From Mameliella sp. CS4 (GTDB lineage: Bacteria; Pseudomonadota; Alphaproteobacteria; Rhodobacterales; Rhodobacteraceae), in assembly GCF_019392335.1 (NCBI RefSeq), contig NZ_JAHXRQ010000023.1, forward strand, positions 1 to 64,000: 64,000 nucleotides of DNA. The letters run 5' to 3'. The translations under genes were made by a program, and so were the position numbers. The notes beneath the pieces were generated by a model. It was not told the origin of the DNA. It worked only from the letters and a program-made list of their open reading frames with translations, and did not search any database. Below are positions 41,920 through 50,492 of the stretch, in pieces (positions within the stretch are counted from its first letter, which is position 1; every line of letters begins with the position of its first letter).

Positions 41920-42234
41920 ATGTACCTGACCATGAACCGGTTCAAGGTGGTCAAATCCGAAGTCGAGGCCTTTGAAACCCTCTGGAAAAACCGCGACAGC
42001 CACCTGAAAAGCGTCCCCGGGTTCCGCAGCTTTGCCCTGATGAAGGGGCCGGAGCGCGAGGATCATGTCCTCTATGCCTCGCACACGCTGTGGGAGGACG
42101 AGGCCAGCTTCACCGGCTGGACCAAGTCCGAGGCGTTTCGCGCCGCGCATGGCGGGGCGAAAAGCTCGGCGCATATGTACCTGGAACCGCCCGAGCTGGA
42201 GATCTTCGAGGCGGTGCAGGTGCTGACCGCCTGA
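41920..42234 (+). CDS. Antibiotic biosynthesis monooxygenase-fold protein (ABM/heme-degrading-like)
   Basis: A 104-residue dimeric alpha/beta-barrel type protein. The ABM pattern is MNRFKVVKSEVEAFETLWKNRDSHLKSVPGFRSFALMKGP followed by LYASHTLWEDEASFTGWTKSEAF. A His in the HGGAKSSAHMY segment could bind heme, as in IsdG-like enzymes, but a cofactor-free monooxygenase is equally possible. It is transcribed divergently from pth. Confidence 0.85.
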   Translation: MYLTMNRFKVVKSEVEAFETLWKNRDSHLKSVPGFRSFALMKGPEREDHVLYASHTLWEDEASFTGWTKSEAFRAAHGGAKSSAHMYLEPPELEIFEAVQVLTA

Positions 42235-42272
42235 GGTCACCGGAGAAACTGCCGCTTTGGGGCAGGATTGGC

Positions 42273-42452
42273 ATGGACAGGACGCCCGACAGTCGGGCCT
42301 ACAGTTTTGTCCAGATGGACCGGCCTGCCTATATCCAGTCGCTCATGGCGCGCGGTATCACGGCGGCGGCCGGGGCCGGGGACTGCTCCGAGGCGCTGGC
42401 GCAGGGATTTCGCGACGAAACCGCCGCGCGGGTTGCGGCCCAGAGCGTTTAG
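42273..42452 (+). CDS. Possible small hypothetical protein
   Basis: A 59-codon frame beginning at ATG 42273 with AGGA six bases upstream. The sequence (MDRTPDSRAYSFVQMDRPAY then ALAQGFRDETAARVAAQSV) has no recognised domain. It is short and follows the ABM gene by 38 bases; it could be chance. Confidence 0.35.
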   Translation: MDRTPDSRAYSFVQMDRPAYIQSLMARGITAAAGAGDCSEALAQGFRDETAARVAAQSV

Positions 42453-42517
42453 GGCGCGATCCTCTTTGCCAGCCGCGTGGTCCGCAAACCCGGCTGACCA
42501 TTCCCCGGACAAAGAAA

Positions 42518-42540
42518 AACCCCCGCCGGGGGCGGGGGTT
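42518..42540 (-). terminator. Intrinsic terminator of rplY
   Basis: On the minus strand AACCCCCGCC pairs with GGCGGGGGTT around a 3-base loop, followed by a TTTTTCTTT tract (42511-42520 as A-rich on plus). It lies about 30 bases after the rplY stop. Confidence 0.85.
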
Positions 42541-42568
42541 CGAAAGCTGTTCAGCGAAGCGCCTGTTA

Positions 42569-43225
42569 TCAGGCGTCTTCGGAGGCGCTGTCTGCGGCTT
42601 CTGCAGCAGCCTCTGCGGCGGCTTCGGCTTCTTCTTCGGCTTCCTGTGCGGCCAGGCCCGACGGTGCCGAGATGTTCGCGATCACGAAGTCGCGGTCGAT
42701 CGTCGGCTTGGCGCCTTCCGGCAGGGTCACGTCCGAGATGTGGACGATGTCGCCGATTTTCAGCGTCGACAGGTCGACGGTGATCTTCTCGGGGATGTCA
42801 CCCGCGGTCACGATCAGTTCGACTTCCGGGCGAACGATGGTCAGAACGCCACCCTTCTTGATGCCGGGGGCCACGTCTTCGCCCACGAATTCAACCGGGA
42901 TGTAGAGGTTGATCTTGGTGGTGCGGCGCAGGCGCAGGAAATCGACGTGGGTCGGCAGGTCCTTGACCACGTCACGCTGCACGTCGCGGCAGATCACGCG
43001 CACATCCTCGTGGCCATCGACCTTGAGGTTGAAGAGCGTCGCCTTGAAGCGACCGGCCTTCAGGCGCTTGAGCAGGGCGTTGAAGGGCAGATTGATCGGC
43101 AGAGGATCTTTGTCGCCACCGAAAACGATGCCCGGAACCATGCCAGCACGACGTGCCTGACGAGCGGCGCCCTTGCCTGTCCCCGTCCGTTCCTGGGCGT
43201 TGAGATCAGGAATCTCACCAGCCAT
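42569..43225 (-). CDS. rplY: 50S ribosomal protein L25 (CTC-type, long form)
   Basis: A 218-residue L25/Ctc. The N-terminal 5S rRNA-binding domain (about 1-95) is EIPDLNAQERTGTGKGAARQARR and VPGIVFGGD. The C-terminal TL5 domain (about 96-195) is DVQRDVVKDLPTHVDFLRL. The tail is Ala/Glu-rich. It binds 5S rRNA in the large subunit. The start is ATG 43225. The gene is divergent from the MFS transporter and has its own terminator. Confidence 0.95.
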   Translation of the reverse strand: MAGEIPDLNAQERTGTGKGAARQARRAGMVPGIVFGGDKDPLPINLPFNALLKRLKAGRFKATLFNLKVDGHEDVRVICRDVQRDVVKDLPTHVDFLRLRRTTKINLYIPVEFVGEDVAPGIKKGGVLTIVRPEVELIVTAGDIPEKITVDLSTLKIGDIVHISDVTLPEGAKPTIDRDFVIANISAPSGLAAQEAEEEAEAAAEAAAEAADSASEDA

Positions 43226-43385
43226 ATTGTATCTCCATCTAAAAATGCAGGGTGCCTCCAAGGCTGTCACCCCGCGTGAAGCCGTGCCGGTAAACCGGAT
43301 CGCCCCGTTTGGCAAGCGGATTCGTCCTCCCGGCCCGGTCCGTTTCGCGCTGGACGACGGCGGCGGCCCGTGGCAGGCGATCCCC

Positions 43386-44549
43386 ATGTTGCGCGATCTT
43401 ATCATCAGCCGGGGGCCAGCGGCGGGTTTCGTGGCCGTGGGTCTTTACTGGGGTGCCTTCGCGGCATTGGTGCCCGATCTCAAGCCGCAGGTGGGCCTGT
43501 CCGATGGCGGCTTTGGCCTGGCGATGCTGGTCTCGGCGGCGGGGGCCGTGCTGGCCATGTGGCTGGCGCCACTGGCGCAGCGGCGGCTGGGCAACGGCGA
43601 TCTGCCGGTCTCGGGTCTGCTGATGGCGCTGGCCTTCCTGTTGCCGGGGCTGGCCGGGGGCGGCGTGACATTTGCCCTGGCGATGATGGCGGCGGCGATG
43701 GCCTCTGGCACGCTGGACGTCTCGATGAACGCGCGCCTGTCGATGCTGGAGGGGCAGAGCCGGCGGTCGCTGATGAATCTCAACCACGGGATCTATTCCG
43801 CCGCCTATGCGGTGGCCGCGCTGATGACGGGGCTTGCGCGCGAGGCGGGCTGGTCGCCCTTTGCCGTTTTCGCGGCGCTGGCGCTGCCGGTCGTGGCGCT
43901 CTGCGTCCTGATGGCGCGGGCCCCGGTGCGCGAGACCCCGCCAGAGGAGGGCGCGCCACCGGCTGCGCCGCTGTCCTGGTGGGTCCTGGCGCCCCTGGGG
44001 GCCATTGTCCTGCTGGGCTTTCTGGCTGAACAGGGGACCGAGGGCTGGTCGGCACTGCACCTGGAACGCACGCTGGGCGCGGGGGCGGCGCAGGGCGCAT
44101 TGGGGCCGGCGATCCTGGGCGTGACAATGGCGCTGGGGCGGTTTTCCGGCCAGGTGGTGGCGCAGCGCGTCAGCGAAGCGGCGGTGATCCGGCTGGCGGC
44201 CGTGCTGACCTGCGCGGGCGCCGTGACGGCGGCCTTTGCGCTGGGGCTGGCGGTGGCCTATGCCGGTTTCGCGGTGCTGGGGCTGGGGGTGTCGGTGGTG
44301 GCGCCGATGGCCTTTTCCTGGTGCGGACGGCTGGTTTCGAGCGAGTTCAAGGCGCTGGCGATCAGCCGCGTCGCGGTGCTGGGCTATGCCGGGTTCTTCG
44401 TCGGTCCGCCGCTGATGGGCGGTCTGGCCGAGGGGTTCGGCCTTGGCGCCTCCTTTGCCGTGGTGGGCGCGCTGATGCTGGCGATCCCGCTGGTGCTGGT
44501 GCCGCTGGTCCGGCGGGCGGCGGCAACCGCGATGACCCCGGCAGAGTGA
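43386..44549 (+). CDS. MFS transporter
   Basis: A 387-residue membrane protein with about twelve hydrophobic segments and MFS layout. N-terminal GFVAVGLYWGAFAALVPDLK, MNARLSMLEGQSRRSLMNLNHGIYSAAYAV and VAPMAFSWCGRL suggest the YbjJ/FucP-like branch of sugar or unknown-substrate transporters. No adjacent catabolic gene indicates its substrate. The start is ATG 43386, since the frame upstream overlaps rplY. Confidence 0.88.
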   Translation: MLRDLIISRGPAAGFVAVGLYWGAFAALVPDLKPQVGLSDGGFGLAMLVSAAGAVLAMWLAPLAQRRLGNGDLPVSGLLMALAFLLPGLAGGGVTFALAMMAAAMASGTLDVSMNARLSMLEGQSRRSLMNLNHGIYSAAYAVAALMTGLAREAGWSPFAVFAALALPVVALCVLMARAPVRETPPEEGAPPAAPLSWWVLAPLGAIVLLGFLAEQGTEGWSALHLERTLGAGAAQGALGPAILGVTMALGRFSGQVVAQRVSEAAVIRLAAVLTCAGAVTAAFALGLAVAYAGFAVLGLGVSVVAPMAFSWCGRLVSSEFKALAISRVAVLGYAGFFVGPPLMGGLAEGFGLGASFAVVGALMLAIPLVLVPLVRRAAATAMTPAE

Positions 44550-44590
44550 TCCGCCGGGGTCCTGTTTCGCGCGCGAAACATTTTCATTCA

Positions 44591-44606
44591 TTAACAGCGG
44601 GTTAAC
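44591..44606. promoter_or_regulatory. CtrA-type box TTAA-N7-TTAAC
   Basis: TTAA 44591-44594 and TTAAC 44602-44606, spacer CAGCGGG. It lies between the convergent ends of the MFS gene and lldD. The match is full, but the position is not that of a normal promoter. Confidence 0.3.
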
Positions 44607-44609
44607 CCG

Positions 44610-45773
44610 TCAGGCCCAGTCGCCGGAGAACCCCTTGGGCACCATCAGTATATCGCGGTTCACCGTCTCGATATCGGTGTGGCCACAGAGCGCCATCGAA
44701 TGGTCCAGTTCCTTGTGGATGACCTCCAGCGCGCGGGTCACGCCGGCCTCGCCCATCGCGCCCAGACCGTAGACGAAGGCGCGGCCGATCCAGGCGCCCT
44801 TGGCCCCCAGCGCGCGCGCCTTCAGCACGTCCTGACCCGAGCGCACGCCGCTGTCCATATGGACCTCTATCTTGTCCCCCACCGCATCGACGATCGGTTC
44901 CAGCGCGCGGATACTGGACAGCGCCCCGTCCAGCTGCCGCCCGCCGTGGTTTGACACGACGATGGCATCGGCGCCGACGTTGCAGGCCTCCAGCGCGTCG
45001 CGCGGGTCGATGATGCCCTTGATGATCAGCGGGCCGTCCCACATCTTGCGGAACTCGCGGATGCGGTCCCAGTTCAGCGACTGGTCAAAGCTTTCCGCCG
45101 TCCAGGTGACCAGCGACGAGGGGTCCGTCACCCCCTTGGCATGGCCGACGATATTGCCGAAGAACCGCCGCTTGGTCTGCAGCATGTTCAGGCCCCAGCC
45201 GACCTTGGTCATCATGTTGGCGACGGATTTCGGCGTCAGCTTGGGCGGGGCGGAGAGGCCGTTTTTCAGGTCCTTGTGACGCTGACCCAGCAATTGCAGG
45301 TCGACGGTGATGACGGCGGCGGAACATTTCGCCTCTTTCGCCCGGTCAAAGAGGTTTTGCATGAACTCGTCGTCGCGCAATGTGTAGACCTGCATCCAGA
45401 ACGGCGCCGAAGTGTTCGACGCCACGTCCTCGATCGAGCAGATCGACATGGTGGACAGGCAGAAGGGCACGCCGAATTTCTCGGCCGCCTTGGCGGCGAG
45501 GATCTCGCCGTCGGCGTGCTGCATGCCCGTCAGGCCCACCGGCGCCAGCGCCACCGGCATCGACACGTCCTGCCCGATCAACTGTGTTTTCGTCGAGCGG
45601 CCCGCCATGTCCACCGCCACCCGCTGACGCAGGTAGATGTCGTCGAAATCCGAAGAATTCTCGCGAAATGTCTGTTCGGTCCAACTGCCGGACTCGCAGT
45701 AATCGTAGAACATTTTCGGCACCCTGCGCCGATAGATGCGTTTGAGATCCTCGATTTCGGTAATGACGGGCAT
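44610..45773 (-). CDS. lldD: L-lactate dehydrogenase (FMN, quinone-linked)
   Basis: A 387-residue alpha-hydroxyacid oxidase family flavoprotein. Motifs are APVGLTGMQHADGE, LSTMSICSIEDV, the active-site His in SNHGGRQLDGA, and MDSGVRSGQDVLKA for FMN phosphate. It oxidises L-lactate to pyruvate at the membrane. Glycolate or other 2-hydroxyacids cannot be excluded. The start is ATG 45773. Directly upstream is a perfect inverted repeat, then the divergent H-NOX gene. Confidence 0.9.
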   Translation of the reverse strand: MPVITEIEDLKRIYRRRVPKMFYDYCESGSWTEQTFRENSSDFDDIYLRQRVAVDMAGRSTKTQLIGQDVSMPVALAPVGLTGMQHADGEILAAKAAEKFGVPFCLSTMSICSIEDVASNTSAPFWMQVYTLRDDEFMQNLFDRAKEAKCSAAVITVDLQLLGQRHKDLKNGLSAPPKLTPKSVANMMTKVGWGLNMLQTKRRFFGNIVGHAKGVTDPSSLVTWTAESFDQSLNWDRIREFRKMWDGPLIIKGIIDPRDALEACNVGADAIVVSNHGGRQLDGALSSIRALEPIVDAVGDKIEVHMDSGVRSGQDVLKARALGAKGAWIGRAFVYGLGAMGEAGVTRALEVIHKELDHSMALCGHTDIETVNRDILMVPKGFSGDWA

Positions 45774-45793
45774 GGCAGGGCGCTTTCGTGGGA

Positions 45794-45816
45794 ATTGGTA
45801 AGAAGCGATTACCAAT
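45794..45816. promoter_or_regulatory. Operator-like inverted repeat between lldD and the H-NOX gene
   Basis: ATTGGTAA (45794-45801) and TTACCAAT (45809-45816) are perfect arms with a 7-base spacer, 21 bases upstream of the lldD start. LldR/PdhR-type GntR regulators bind TTGGT/ACCAA sites, though normally with a shorter spacer. It could regulate lldD, the H-NOX operon, or both. Confidence 0.5.
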
Positions 45817-45902
45817 GGCCGGACATTCATGCAATGCGACTCTTAAGACGCTCTTCATCGGCCTGGGCTACGCAAGTTCAAACGGGTCAAGGAATCAGGC
45901 CG

Positions 45903-46439
45903 ATGAAGGGCATCGTGTTCACGGAGTTGCTGGAAATGGCCGAACAGGCCATTGGCGAAGAGGCTGTGGATGACATCCTCGACCAGCTCGACCTGGACTC
46001 CGGTGCGGCCTATACCTCGGTCGGGAATTACCCCTGCAGGGAGCTGATGCAGATCGTTGGTGCCGTCAGCGACCTGACCGGCATTCCGACGGAGGATCTG
46101 CAGCGCAAGTTCGGTGCCTGGATGCATGCCCGTTTCGTGCAGACCTATCCCCAGTTCTTCGAGGACAAGGCAACCGTTCTGGACATGCTCGCCGCGATCG
46201 AGGGCGAGGTGCACGTCGAGGTGCGCAAGCTCTATTCAGACGCGGAACTGCCGCGGTTCGAGACGGCCTGGGTGACGCCGGAGCACCTGCGGATGACCTA
46301 TCGGTCCGAACGCCCGCTTGTCGCCTTTTGCCACGGCCTGATCGAGGCCTGCGTGGACCATTTCGGCCAGGACGCGCAGATCGGGCTGGACCGGGTCTCG
46401 CCGCGCGAGGCGGTGTTTGACGTCCGGCTGGAGACATGA
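45903..46439 (+). CDS. Heme NO-binding (H-NOX) sensor protein
   Basis: A 178-residue stand-alone H-NOX domain. The proximal heme ligand is H104 in EVHVEVRKLY. The heme-propionate clamp YxSxR is Y133-R-S135-E-R137. The N-terminus MKGIVFTELLEMAE is family-typical. It senses nitric oxide through ferrous heme. AAGGA lies about nine bases before ATG 45903. The histidine kinase gene starts three bases after its stop, the usual H-NOX signalling partner, controlling biofilm, motility or cyclic-di-GMP in other bacteria. Confidence 0.93.
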   Translation: MKGIVFTELLEMAEQAIGEEAVDDILDQLDLDSGAAYTSVGNYPCRELMQIVGAVSDLTGIPTEDLQRKFGAWMHARFVQTYPQFFEDKATVLDMLAAIEGEVHVEVRKLYSDAELPRFETAWVTPEHLRMTYRSERPLVAFCHGLIEACVDHFGQDAQIGLDRVSPREAVFDVRLET

Positions 46440-46442
46440 GGC

Positions 46443-47798
46443 ATGGGCTCTCCGGTAGTCAGCGCGCCGGATGACGGCAGGGTCCTGCGCCGCCGCTACG
46501 ACCGCGAACGCGCCGCCCGCAAGGAGGCCGAGCGCCTGCTTGAAGGCAAGAGCCGCGCCCTGTTCGAGGCCAACGCGGCGCTGCAGGCGCAGGCCGCCGC
46601 CCTGGAAGAGGCGGTGCAGGAACGGACGCGGGAACTGGAACAGGCCAAGACCGCGGCGGAAAGCGCCAGCGCCGCCAAGAGCGGTTTCCTGGCCATGATC
46701 AGCCACGAGATCCGCACACCGCTGAACGGCGTGTTGGGCATGGCCACGGCCCTGGTCGAAAGCGATGAGTTGCAGGGCGAACAGCGCGAGATGGCGGAAA
46801 TCATCCAGTCCTGCGGGTTGTCGCTGCTGGAATTGCTGAACGATCTTCTGGACCTGTCCAAGATCGAAGCCCACAAGATGGAAATGGAAGAGCGCGATTT
46901 CGACCTGGACGCGCTGTGCCACGAGGTCCGCCAGGTCTATGAGCCACGGGCCGAGTCGAAGGGCCTGGACCTGCGGGTGCGGCAGGACGCGCGGGCGCGC
47001 GGCTGGATCAGCAGTGACCCGACACGCCTGCGGCAGGTGATCACCAACCTGGCGTCCAACGCGCTGAAATTCACCGCCACGGGCGGGATCCATGTCGATC
47101 TGCGGCGCAAGGGCGAGGTGCTGGAGATCGAGGTGCGCGATACCGGCCCCGGTGTACCACCCGAAAGGCGAGACCGCCTGTTCGAGGCCTTTACCCAGAC
47201 CGATGCCTCGATCACGCGCAAGTTCGGCGGCACGGGGTTGGGCCTGGCGATATCACGGCGCATCTGCCGGTTGCTGGGCGGTGATCTGGTCCATGAACCC
47301 GCACCCGAGGCCGGGGCGCGTTTCATCGCCCGGGTCAAGGTGCGCGATGCGCAGCCACGCCCGCGCTCGGCCGATACCTCTGTGGATGCGGCAGAGGCGG
47401 TGCTGATGGCGCGGGACTGGCGCGTGTTGGTGGCCGAGGACAGCGAGACGAACCAGAGGGTTCTGAGCCTGCTCCTGCGGCGCTATCCGCTGCGCATCGA
47501 CATGGTGGATGACGGCGCCGAGGCGGTCGAGGCGCATTTCGCCGAGGCCTATGACCTGATCCTGATGGATGTGAACATGCCGGTCATGAACGGGTTGGAG
47601 GCGGCGGCCATGATCCGCGCGGTCGAGGCGGCGCGCGAGTTGCGCACCGTGCCGATCATCGCCCTGACCGCCAACGCGATGACGCACCAGGTCTCCAGCT
47701 ACCTGCGGCAGGGGGTGGATGCCCATGTGGCCAAGCCGGTCCGCCGCGAGGAGTTGATCGCGGTCATGGCCCGGCTGTTGCTGGCTCAGGCCGAGTGA
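46443..47798 (+). CDS. H-NOX-associated hybrid histidine kinase
   Basis: A 451-residue soluble hybrid kinase. An N-terminal coiled-coil (about 15-75) leads to HisKA with SHEIRTPLNGVLGM. HATPase boxes are NLASNALKFT, DTGPGVPPERRD and GGTGLGLAIS. The C-terminal receiver (about 325-450) carries VLVAEDSETNQ, LILMDVNMPVMNG and KPVRREEL. There is no transmembrane or sensor domain, so the H-NOX protein probably supplies the input. The 3' end overlaps convergent trpA by 13 bases. Confidence 0.92.
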   Translation: MGSPVVSAPDDGRVLRRRYDRERAARKEAERLLEGKSRALFEANAALQAQAAALEEAVQERTRELEQAKTAAESASAAKSGFLAMISHEIRTPLNGVLGMATALVESDELQGEQREMAEIIQSCGLSLLELLNDLLDLSKIEAHKMEMEERDFDLDALCHEVRQVYEPRAESKGLDLRVRQDARARGWISSDPTRLRQVITNLASNALKFTATGGIHVDLRRKGEVLEIEVRDTGPGVPPERRDRLFEAFTQTDASITRKFGGTGLGLAISRRICRLLGGDLVHEPAPEAGARFIARVKVRDAQPRPRSADTSVDAAEAVLMARDWRVLVAEDSETNQRVLSLLLRRYPLRIDMVDDGAEAVEAHFAEAYDLILMDVNMPVMNGLEAAAMIRAVEAARELRTVPIIALTANAMTHQVSSYLRQGVDAHVAKPVRREELIAVMARLLLAQAE

Positions 47799-48577
47799 GC
47801 GCCACCGGCGAGGCCCGACACGAAGGACAGGACCTCATCCACAGACTTGCCGGAGGCGAGTTCCCCCACGATGGCCGACCCCACGACGCAGCCGTCCGCG
47901 ACAGAGGCGATGGCCTGGCTGGTCTCGGGCGTGCGGATGCCGAAACCGACGATCACGGGCAGATCCGTCTTGGCCTTGATGCGCGCCACCTCGGGGGCGA
48001 CATCCGCCGCCTCGGCCGCCGCCGCGCCGGTGATCCCGGTGATCGAGACGTAGTAGACAAAGCCGCTGGTGTTCTGCAGCACCTTGGGCAGGCGCTTGTC
48101 GTCGGTGGTGGGCGTGGCGAGACGGATGAAGTTCAGCCCGGCCTTTTGCGCGGGAATGCAAAGCTCGTCGTCTTCCTCGGGCGGCAGATCGACGATGATC
48201 AGACCGTCGATCCCGGCCTCCTTGGCCTGATCAAGGAAGGTTTCGACCCCGCGCGAGTAGATCGGGTTGTAATAGCCCATCAGCACGATCGGGGTGTCAT
48301 TGTCCCCGGCGCGGAAGTCGCGCACCATCTGCAGGGTCTTGTCCAGCGTCATCCCGCCTTCGAGCGCGCGCTGACCGGCCAGCTGGATCGTCGGCCCGTC
48401 TGCCATCGGATCGGTAAAGGGCAGGCCCAGTTCGATCACGTCGACGCCGGCCCCGGGCAGGCCCTTCATCACCGCCAACGAGGTGGCCACGTCCGGGTCA
48501 CCGGCCATGATATAGGCGACAAAGGCTTTCCGTCCCTCGGCTTGCAACCGGGCGAAGGTGGAATCGATGCGTGTCAT
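47786..48577 (-). CDS. trpA: Tryptophan synthase alpha chain
   Basis: A 263-residue TrpA that splits indoleglycerol phosphate into indole and glyceraldehyde 3-phosphate. The catalytic Glu is in GVDVIELGLPFTDPMADG and the Asp in GLIIVDLPPEE. SITGITGA and VGFGIRTPE are phosphate-binding segments. Length is normal. It is a single gene, not beside trpB, which lies at 34.4 kb. Confidence 0.95.
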   Translation of the reverse strand: MTRIDSTFARLQAEGRKAFVAYIMAGDPDVATSLAVMKGLPGAGVDVIELGLPFTDPMADGPTIQLAGQRALEGGMTLDKTLQMVRDFRAGDNDTPIVLMGYYNPIYSRGVETFLDQAKEAGIDGLIIVDLPPEEDDELCIPAQKAGLNFIRLATPTTDDKRLPKVLQNTSGFVYYVSITGITGAAAAEAADVAPEVARIKAKTDLPVIVGFGIRTPETSQAIASVADGCVVGSAIVGELASGKSVDEVLSFVSGLAGGAHSA

Positions 48578-48743
48578 GGCTCACTCCCTGCAAGGCTTTT
48601 GCCTCTTGCCGGATGTGCGGGGGAAAATCAATGCCGCCTGGAAAATGGAAAAAGGTGAAGCTTTCGTGACGGTTTCTTGACGTGTCGCAAGGCGGGGGCG
48701 CCGGGATCATGCGATCATTGGACCGTGACATAAAGGAGACCCC

Positions 48744-49745
48744 ATGCCGCCATCCCAGACCGCCCCCGCCGAAGACCAGATTGTTGCCAATGCCGTCGAT
48801 GCTGTTGCCGCGCCCGAGCCTGTCGTGGAAGCCGAAGCACCTGCAGTCGATCCCGTTGCCGTGCCGCTGCCCGCGCGGAAAGAACGCCATCACCCGACCC
48901 CGGACGAGATCCGCCGCGCCTTTGAGACCGGCGAATATCCCTATGACAAGAAGGTGTCGCGCCGCGCCTACGAACGCGACAAGGCGCGCCTGCAGGCCGA
49001 ACTGCTGAAGGTGCAGCTCTGGGCGCAGGAAACCGGGCAGAAATTCGTGCTGCTGTTCGAGGGCCGAGATGCCGCCGGCAAGGGGGGCACGATCAAGCGG
49101 TTCACCGAACATCTGAACCCGCGCAACGCGCGTGTCGTCGCACTGAACAAGCCGACGGAGCAGGAGCGCGGGCAGTGGTATTTCCAGCGCTATATCGAGC
49201 ACCTGCCGACTGCGGGCGAGATCGTGCTGTATGACCGGTCGTGGTACAACCGCGCCGGCGTCGAGCGGGTCATGGGCTTTTGCGAGCCGAACGACTACTT
49301 GGAATTCATGCGCCAGACCCCGGATCTGGAGCGGATGTTGGTGCGCTCCGGCATCCAGCTTTACAAGTACTGGTTCTCTGTCACGCAGGACGAGCAGCTG
49401 GCCCGGTTCCAGAGCCGAGAGACGGACCCGCTGAAACAGTGGAAACTGTCGCCCATCGACAAGGCCAGCCTGAACAAGTGGGAAGATTATACCGAGGCCA
49501 AGGAGGCGATGTTCTTTTACACGGACACCGCCGATGCGCCTTGGACGGTCATCAAGTCGGACGACAAGAAACGCGCGCGGCTGAACTGCATGCGGCATTT
49601 CCTGTCGACGCTGGATTACCCGGACAAGGATCACAGGATCGTCGGCGTGCCCGATCCGCTGATCGTGGGCGGGGCCGGGCATGTCATCCACCGGTCGGAT
49701 CATATCCTGGGCAAGATCCTGCACCCGGACGGGCGCCGGACCTGA
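48744..49745 (+). CDS. ppk2: Polyphosphate kinase 2
   Basis: A 333-residue PPK2. An Ala/Pro-rich 45-residue N-terminal extension precedes the P-loop kinase domain. Walker A is FEGRDAAGKGGTIKRF (about 105-120), followed by RVVALNKPTEQERGQWYFQRY and lid/Walker B segment LYDRSWYNRAGVERVMGF. It transfers phosphate between polyphosphate and nucleotides, favouring NDP phosphorylation in the one-domain class. AAGGAGA lies before ATG 48744. Confidence 0.92.
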   Translation: MPPSQTAPAEDQIVANAVDAVAAPEPVVEAEAPAVDPVAVPLPARKERHHPTPDEIRRAFETGEYPYDKKVSRRAYERDKARLQAELLKVQLWAQETGQKFVLLFEGRDAAGKGGTIKRFTEHLNPRNARVVALNKPTEQERGQWYFQRYIEHLPTAGEIVLYDRSWYNRAGVERVMGFCEPNDYLEFMRQTPDLERMLVRSGIQLYKYWFSVTQDEQLARFQSRETDPLKQWKLSPIDKASLNKWEDYTEAKEAMFFYTDTADAPWTVIKSDDKKRARLNCMRHFLSTLDYPDKDHRIVGVPDPLIVGGAGHVIHRSDHILGKILHPDGRRT

Positions 49746-49748
49746 CGC

Positions 49749-50390
49749 TCAGGCGATCTCGCCCAGCCAGTCCATCAGCGGGGCGAACTCGGTGATGACC
49801 TGCCGGCTGCTGGCGGCGGGATCGGCGGCCAGCGCCGCGTCCAGGTTATCGCGCCAGGCGACATAGCCCTTGCACCGCAGCATGTCCTCGCGCGGGTGAT
49901 CGGCGGGGTAGGGGGCGGGCACCCGTTGCAGCGAGGGGGGATCGACGCGCCATCCCGCCTCCGCCACCAGCGCGGCCAGCTCTGCCCCCCGGTCCGAGGC
50001 CACCGCCTCGCGCCAGCGGTCAAGCTGCGCGGGTTCGAACTGCATCAACCCGGCGCCCAGCGTGGCATAGTCGGGCGAGATACCCAGCATCCAGACCCGC
50101 CCGTCCGGCAGCGACCACATCATGTGCAGATGGGTGTGATAGGGGGTCTTGTCCTCGGAAAAGCGCACATCGCGGTGGGGGCGGAACAGCTTGGTCCGTG
50201 GCGGCGTGCCCCGGGTCTCTCCAAGCCAGGCGGCAATCCGCGCAAGCAGCTTTTCCGACGGGCGCTTGAGCTGGCTGTCGTAGCGCGCCTTGTTGTCCCG
50301 AAACCACTCACGGTCGTTGTTTTCCGCAAGTTCCGAAAGGAAGGCGCGGGCGTCCGGCAAAAGCCGCTCAAGATCAACGGGGTCGGCCAT
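49749..50390 (-). CDS. DUF2461 (TIGR02453) family protein
   Basis: A 213-residue protein matching DUF2461: FLSELAENNDREWFRDNKARYD near the N-terminus, KLFRPHRDVRFSEDKTPYHTH in the middle, then LRCKGYVAWRD near the C-terminus. Function unknown in the family. Its stop lies three bases from the convergent ppk2 stop. No signal peptide. Confidence 0.88.
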   Translation of the reverse strand: MADPVDLERLLPDARAFLSELAENNDREWFRDNKARYDSQLKRPSEKLLARIAAWLGETRGTPPRTKLFRPHRDVRFSEDKTPYHTHLHMMWSLPDGRVWMLGISPDYATLGAGLMQFEPAQLDRWREAVASDRGAELAALVAEAGWRVDPPSLQRVPAPYPADHPREDMLRCKGYVAWRDNLDAALAADPAASSRQVITEFAPLMDWLGEIA

Positions 50391-50492
50391 TGGAAAGCTC
50401 CATCAAGGCGCCTGCGAACAGCCTAGCACAGGACGGCAGGTAACGCACCCCGCGCCCTTGCCTCCCGTGGGGGCTGGCACTAAGGGCGGGGC

